The position numbers and the translations under genes are program-made. DNA of 9,537 nucleotides from contig CAYOHY010000063.1 of assembly GCA_964403885.1 (NCBI GenBank), forward strand, positions 1 to 9,537, given 5' to 3'. Source of the stretch: CAYOHY01 sp964403885 (GTDB taxonomy: Bacteria > Actinomycetota > Coriobacteriia > Anaerosomatales > PHET01). Shown piece by piece: positions 6,833 to 9,537 of the stretch (position 1 is the stretch's first letter; each line of letters opens with the position of its first letter). Under the pieces are notes generated by a model. The model was not told the origin of the DNA and ran no database searches. It was given only the letters and a program-made list of their open reading frames with translations.

Positions 6833-6856
6833 GTAGAACCTATCGGCATACACGGT

Positions 6857-7909
6857 CTATTCCTGAACGAGCGACAGAATCCTCGGGGCGATCGAAGAAA
6901 GGGGCAGTGTCTGATTCACGGCACCCAGCTTGAGAGCCTCGCGTGCCATGCCAAAGACGACACTCGTCGCTTCGTCCTGCGCGATGGTGGGAGCGCCGGC
7001 GTCGGCGAGCGCCTTGAGGCCTTTTGCGCCGTCATGGCCCATACCCGTCATGATCACGCCCACGGCGTTCTTGCCGGCGTAGCGCGCGACGGACTTGAAG
7101 AGCACGTCGATCGACGGCCGGTGGCCTGACACGAGGGGGCCTGAGCGCACCTCGACGTGGTAGGTGGCGCCGTCGCGGCGCAGCACCATGTGGCTGTTGC
7201 CCGGGGCGATGAGCGCGCGTCCGGGGATGACGCGGTCTCCCGTTCTCGCTTCGCACACGTCGATCGCGCACGACTCGCGCAGGCGCGCGGCGAACGCGGC
7301 CGTGAAGTGCTCGGGCATGTGCTGCGCGATCACGATGCCGGGTCCGTTGGCCGGGATGACCGACAAGACGTCTTGCAGCGCCTTGGTCCCGCCGATCGAC
7401 GCGCCGATGGCGACCACCTTGTTGGTGGTGCGCGTCATCGACAACCTTGCGGCGGTGGAAGCGCGACGGATGAGCACCGGGTCGACCTGCGCGGTTGCGG
7501 CTGCGCGCACGCGCTCGGCGAGCTGGGCCGCCATGTCACCCACGCTGTAGGCGGGTCCCGGCTTGCCCAGCACATCGATGGCGCCGGCCTCCAGGGCTTC
7601 GAGAGCGAGCTCACTGCCGGCCGGCGACAGTGACGACACCACGATGACCGGCATGGGCCGGTGCTTCATGAGCTTGCGCAGGAACGTGATCCCGTCCATG
7701 CGCGGCATCTCGAGATCGAGCGTCAAGACGTCGGGCTGCAGCTCGACGATGCGGTCGCGCGCGGCATACGGGTCGGGCGCGCTCGCCACCACCTCGATGC
7801 CACCGGCCGCTTCAAGCTCCCGCGTCAGGATACGGCGAACCAGCGCCGAGTCATCGACCACGAGCACCCTGACCGGACGCTGAGCTGCTTGTTCCCCCGT
7901 GTGCTGCAT
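6857..7909 (-). CDS. cheB: Chemotaxis response regulator protein-glutamate methylesterase CheB, 350 aa
   Basis: CheB removes methyl groups from receptor glutamates and can deamidate glutamines. CheA phosphorylates it, which gives negative feedback in adaptation. Residues 12-130 are the receiver: acidic pair Asp19/Asp20, phospho-acceptor Asp65 in LDLEMPRMDG, and Lys116 in GKPGP. After a linker (about 131-162) the methylesterase domain runs from about 163 to 347. Its catalytic triad is Ser171 in IGASIGG, His197 in AQHMPEH and Asp293 in TGMGHDGAKG, so all catalytic residues are present and the length is typical. The gene begins 6 nt after the stop of the CheY-CheX fusion gene, with only a short GGCGG-like Shine-Dalgarno, which suggests translation coupled to the gene before it. 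It is the last che gene in the visible cluster. Confidence 0.97.
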   Translation of the reverse strand: MQHTGEQAAQRPVRVLVVDDSALVRRILTRELEAAGGIEVVASAPDPYAARDRIVELQPDVLTLDLEMPRMDGITFLRKLMKHRPMPVIVVSSLSPAGSELALEALEAGAIDVLGKPGPAYSVGDMAAQLAERVRAAATAQVDPVLIRRASTAARLSMTRTTNKVVAIGASIGGTKALQDVLSVIPANGPGIVIAQHMPEHFTAAFAARLRESCAIDVCEARTGDRVIPGRALIAPGNSHMVLRRDGATYHVEVRSGPLVSGHRPSIDVLFKSVARYAGKNAVGVIMTGMGHDGAKGLKALADAGAPTIAQDEATSVVFGMAREALKLGAVNQTLPLSSIAPRILSLVQE

Positions 7910-7915
7910 ATCCGC

Positions 7916-8767
7916 CTAGGAGGCCTTTGCCGGGCGAAGACCCAGCGTGACGATGATCGGACGGTCCTCGACGAGGTAGGCGCGAGCGGCCACCGAGGAG
8001 ACCGCACGGTCCCAGTCGGCACGCTCCATGCGCGTGACCACGGGCGGGTGCAGATCGGTCTGGAGGTCGGGCTCGATGCGCGTCGCGATATGGCCTGCGG
8101 CGATGTTGGCGACCTCGCCCAACGTGTCCGCGCCCCGCATGCACGCATCCGGGTCCCCGGCGTCGATGCCGAGGATGTTGGCCGCAAGCTCCACGCACAG
8201 GTCCTGGGGCGCACACACCGCCATCGTGCCGCTGGTCGCTCCGGAGAACGTGATGGTCGCGCACATGAGATCGCCGCTCGGCTCGGCGGCCTGGCTTGCC
8301 TCGACCGGCTCCGGGAACACGAACGCGAAGGTCTCGAGCACCGGGCCGATGACCGCATCGATGTGCGCGTGCTGCACCTCGACCGGCGGCCAGGTCTCCG
8401 TGACTCGGGCGATCACGTCGCGGATCTCCTCGGGGGTGAAGGGCTTGCGGACCCACGCCGTGACGCCGGCGTTCATGAGCTGGTTGATGCGGTCGGTGGC
8501 GCCCTCGGTCGACACGACGATCACCGGCACATCGGCGGTCTCGTCGCGGCTGCGCATGCGGGCGATCATCTCCTCGCCGTTCATGACCGGCATGTTGATG
8601 TCGGCCAGCACGAGGTCGATCCACTGCTCGTCGAGCACCTCGAGCGCCTCCTTGCCGTTGGAGGCGTGGTGCAGCTCACCCACGGGCACCTGCGCGAGAC
8701 TGAGCGTGCGAGCGATCATCGCGCGGATGACGTCGGAGTCGTCTACGACCAGTACGTTGAAAGCCAT
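7916..8767 (-). CDS. CheY receiver fused to a CheC/CheX-type phosphatase domain, 283 aa
   Basis: Residues 1-124 form a CheY-like receiver: Asp9/Asp10, phospho-acceptor Asp56 in LADINMPVMNG, Ser86-Thr87 in VVSTEG and Lys108 in VRKPF. Residues from about 134 to 280 match the pattern of the CheC/CheX/FliY phosphatases, which speed loss of phosphate from CheY. ITFSGATSGTMAV (172-184) looks like the family beta-strand pair. DTLGEVANIAAG (214-225) carries the active-site signature Asp-x3-Glu-x2-Asn (Glu218, Asn221), followed about 20 residues later by PPVV. There is one such signature, as in CheX, and none of the second one found in CheC. The fusion could be a phosphate sink that dephosphorylates itself, or a phosphatase for stand-alone CheY gated by its own receiver (inference). 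A GAAGGGA Shine-Dalgarno lies 10 nt before ATG 8767. It is placed between cheD and cheB. The receiver is certain; the CheX assignment is by motif only. Confidence 0.88.
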   Translation of the reverse strand: MAFNVLVVDDSDVIRAMIARTLSLAQVPVGELHHASNGKEALEVLDEQWIDLVLADINMPVMNGEEMIARMRSRDETADVPVIVVSTEGATDRINQLMNAGVTAWVRKPFTPEEIRDVIARVTETWPPVEVQHAHIDAVIGPVLETFAFVFPEPVEASQAAEPSGDLMCATITFSGATSGTMAVCAPQDLCVELAANILGIDAGDPDACMRGADTLGEVANIAAGHIATRIEPDLQTDLHPPVVTRMERADWDRAVSSVAARAYLVEDRPIIVTLGLRPAKAS

Positions 8768-8777
8768 CGTCTAACAG

Positions 8778-8784
8778 TCCCTTC
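8778..8784 (-). promoter_or_regulatory. Ribosome binding site for the cheY-cheX fusion gene
   Basis: GAAGGGA on the minus strand lies 10 nt before ATG 8767, in the 29-nt gap after cheD. This is the widest gap inside the che cluster, and this gene has the clearest independent ribosome binding site there. Confidence 0.5.
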
Positions 8785-8796
8785 GTCGTGCCACCG

Positions 8797-9273
8797 CTAG
8801 ATCTCGCGGGACACACCCTCCGACTTCACCAGCGTGCGGCCGTCCGCCACACGCAGATACACCGTGCGCGACACGCTGCCGCCCACATCTTCAGCGGCGA
8901 TCAGCACGCCGTTCTTCCACAGCACCTTGCGGGCGACCGCGTAGTTGCGCTCGCCGATGCGGAACAGCTGCCCCTCATCGAGCTGCGAGGCGGCTCCCAC
9001 CACCTTCGCGACCAGGTTCGCCCGCGTCGCTCCCGCGTCGAACATCGCCTGCAGAAGCATCTGCGCGCCGGTGTCCATGTACATCGCCGGGTTCTCGGCG
9101 GCCTTGGGCTCGTTGGCCTTGCTGAGCGGCATCATCGCGTGCAACAGCCCCGCGACGCCCGCCACCGGGTCATGCAGCGCAAGCCCCACGCAGCTTCCCA
9201 GCGAGTAGGTCACGAGCGTCTCTCCCGGGTGGGACGAGACCGCGTACTCCGATATGCCGACCACGCGTTCCAT
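8797..9273 (-). CDS. cheD: Chemoreceptor glutamine deamidase CheD, 158 aa
   Basis: CheD hydrolyses selected receptor glutamines to glutamates, creating methylation sites and tuning CheA activation. In Bacillus and Thermotoga it also binds CheC. The cysteine-hydrolase residues are visible: Cys28 in YSLGSCVGLALHDP, His45 in GLLHAMMP, and Thr22 at the expected place ahead of the Cys. The segment ENPAMYMDTGAQMLL (about 60-74), the glycine region VAKVVGAAS and IGERNYAVARKVL are also family-typical, and the length is normal. The ATG at 9273 lies 7 nt after the cheR stop, so the gene is likely coupled to cheR; its Shine-Dalgarno is weak. An ATG at 9279, six bases upstream, is followed in frame by a Trp codon and does not give the CheD product from its first residue, so 9273 is preferred. 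No cheC is beside it; the only CheC-family domain visible is the CheX-like one in the next gene. Confidence 0.95.
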   Translation of the reverse strand: MERVVGISEYAVSSHPGETLVTYSLGSCVGLALHDPVAGVAGLLHAMMPLSKANEPKAAENPAMYMDTGAQMLLQAMFDAGATRANLVAKVVGAASQLDEGQLFRIGERNYAVARKVLWKNGVLIAAEDVGGSVSRTVYLRVADGRTLVKSEGVSREI

Positions 9274-9280
9274 GCATCCA

Positions 9281-9537
9281 TCAGACCTTGCGATACACCG
9301 AGGGGCGGACGTACTTGAAGTCGCTGATCATGCCGGCGAGCGACTCCGCATGACCCACCACGAGGAATCCGCCCGGCTTGAGGAGCCGATGGGCCTCGTC
9401 GAGCAGGCGCAAACGCACCGCGTCGTCGAAGTAGATCATCACGTTGCGGCAGAACACGGCGTCGAGCGGTCCCTTCATGGGAAACGGCGGCGTCGAAAGG
9501 TTCATGCGGCGAAAGACCACCATGCTCTTGAGCTGCT
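9281..9537 (-). CDS. cheR: Chemotaxis protein methyltransferase CheR, C-terminal part (5' truncated by window edge)
   Basis: CheR transfers methyl groups from S-adenosylmethionine to receptor glutamates. Only the last 85 or so residues are inside the window; the frame continues past 9537 without a stop, so the start is outside. The visible part is the end of the Rossmann-type methyltransferase domain. It contains VVFRRMNL, the hallmark DAVFCRNVMIYFD, LKPGGFLVVGHAESL, and the closing RPSVYRKV, all characteristic of CheR. The stop is TGA at 9283-9281, and cheD starts 7 nt later. Being the most upstream visible che gene, it suggests that the remaining chemotaxis genes and the cluster promoter lie to the right of the window. 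Confidence 0.95.
   Translation of the reverse strand, partial: QLKSMVVFRRMNLSTPPFPMKGPLDAVFCRNVMIYFDDAVRLRLLDEAHRLLKPGGFLVVGHAESLAGMISDFKYVRPSVYRKV

Noticed and set aside
5809..6933. Long plus-strand open frame opposite the kinase and the end of cheB
   Set aside because: It crosses the boundary between two well-supported minus-strand genes and has no motif of its own. It mirrors the codon bias of the real genes.
7661..8800. Plus-strand open frame opposite cheB and the cheY-cheX fusion
   Set aside because: It is antisense to two genes with intact catalytic residues, its composition is Arg/His/Asp-rich, and it has no motif.

Overview
This is a high-GC bacterial chromosome segment, judged by eye from its strong G/C third-position preference. 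It is densely packed. Every complete gene lies on the minus strand and reads right to left; the only plus-strand gene is a truncated ligD at the left edge. Most starts have purine-rich Shine-Dalgarno sequences. The mix of a CheD/CheX-type chemotaxis set, a DUF2207 membrane protein and a Lig-Pol type LigD would suit a free-living, motile high-GC lineage such as environmental Actinomycetota (Coriobacteriia-like). That placement is an inference with low confidence. I see no rRNA, tRNA, CRISPR array, insertion sequence or phage gene.

Right part (9537 to 6857, minus strand): a chemotaxis adaptation cluster in the order cheR (3' end only), cheD, a cheY-cheX fusion, cheB, with gaps of 7, 29 and 6 nt. 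CheR methylates receptors, CheB demethylates them and CheD deamidates receptor glutamines. The fusion protein carries a CheY-type receiver and a CheC/CheX-type phosphatase domain in one chain. CheA, CheW, the receptors and a stand-alone CheY are not in the window and probably lie beyond the right edge.

Middle part (6765 to 4582): after a 91-nt gap containing two stem-loops comes a soluble sensor histidine kinase with four PAS-like domains and a NarL-partner-type (HisKA_3) kinase core. No dedicated DNA-binding response regulator is visible beside it.

Left-middle part (4532 to 2212): tadA (tRNA adenosine deaminase, GTG start) overlaps by ATGA a gene for a secreted/membrane-anchored DUF2207 protein with a glycine-rich tail.

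Left part (2211 to 1336): a 178-nt intergenic region with a candidate promoter precedes two small genes joined by a 1-nt stop/start overlap (TAGTG). One encodes a three-helix membrane protein with a signal peptide, the other a 76-aa soluble protein of unknown function. They run convergently into ligD (ends at 1328), with only 7 nt between the stop codons. ligD encodes the OB-fold end of an ATP-dependent ligase followed by a complete primase-polymerase domain, as in bacterial non-homologous end joining. No ku gene is in the window.

The least ordinary items are the CheY-CheX fusion, the overlapping pair of unknown small genes, and the orphan four-PAS kinase with structured leader sequence directly downstream of the che genes.
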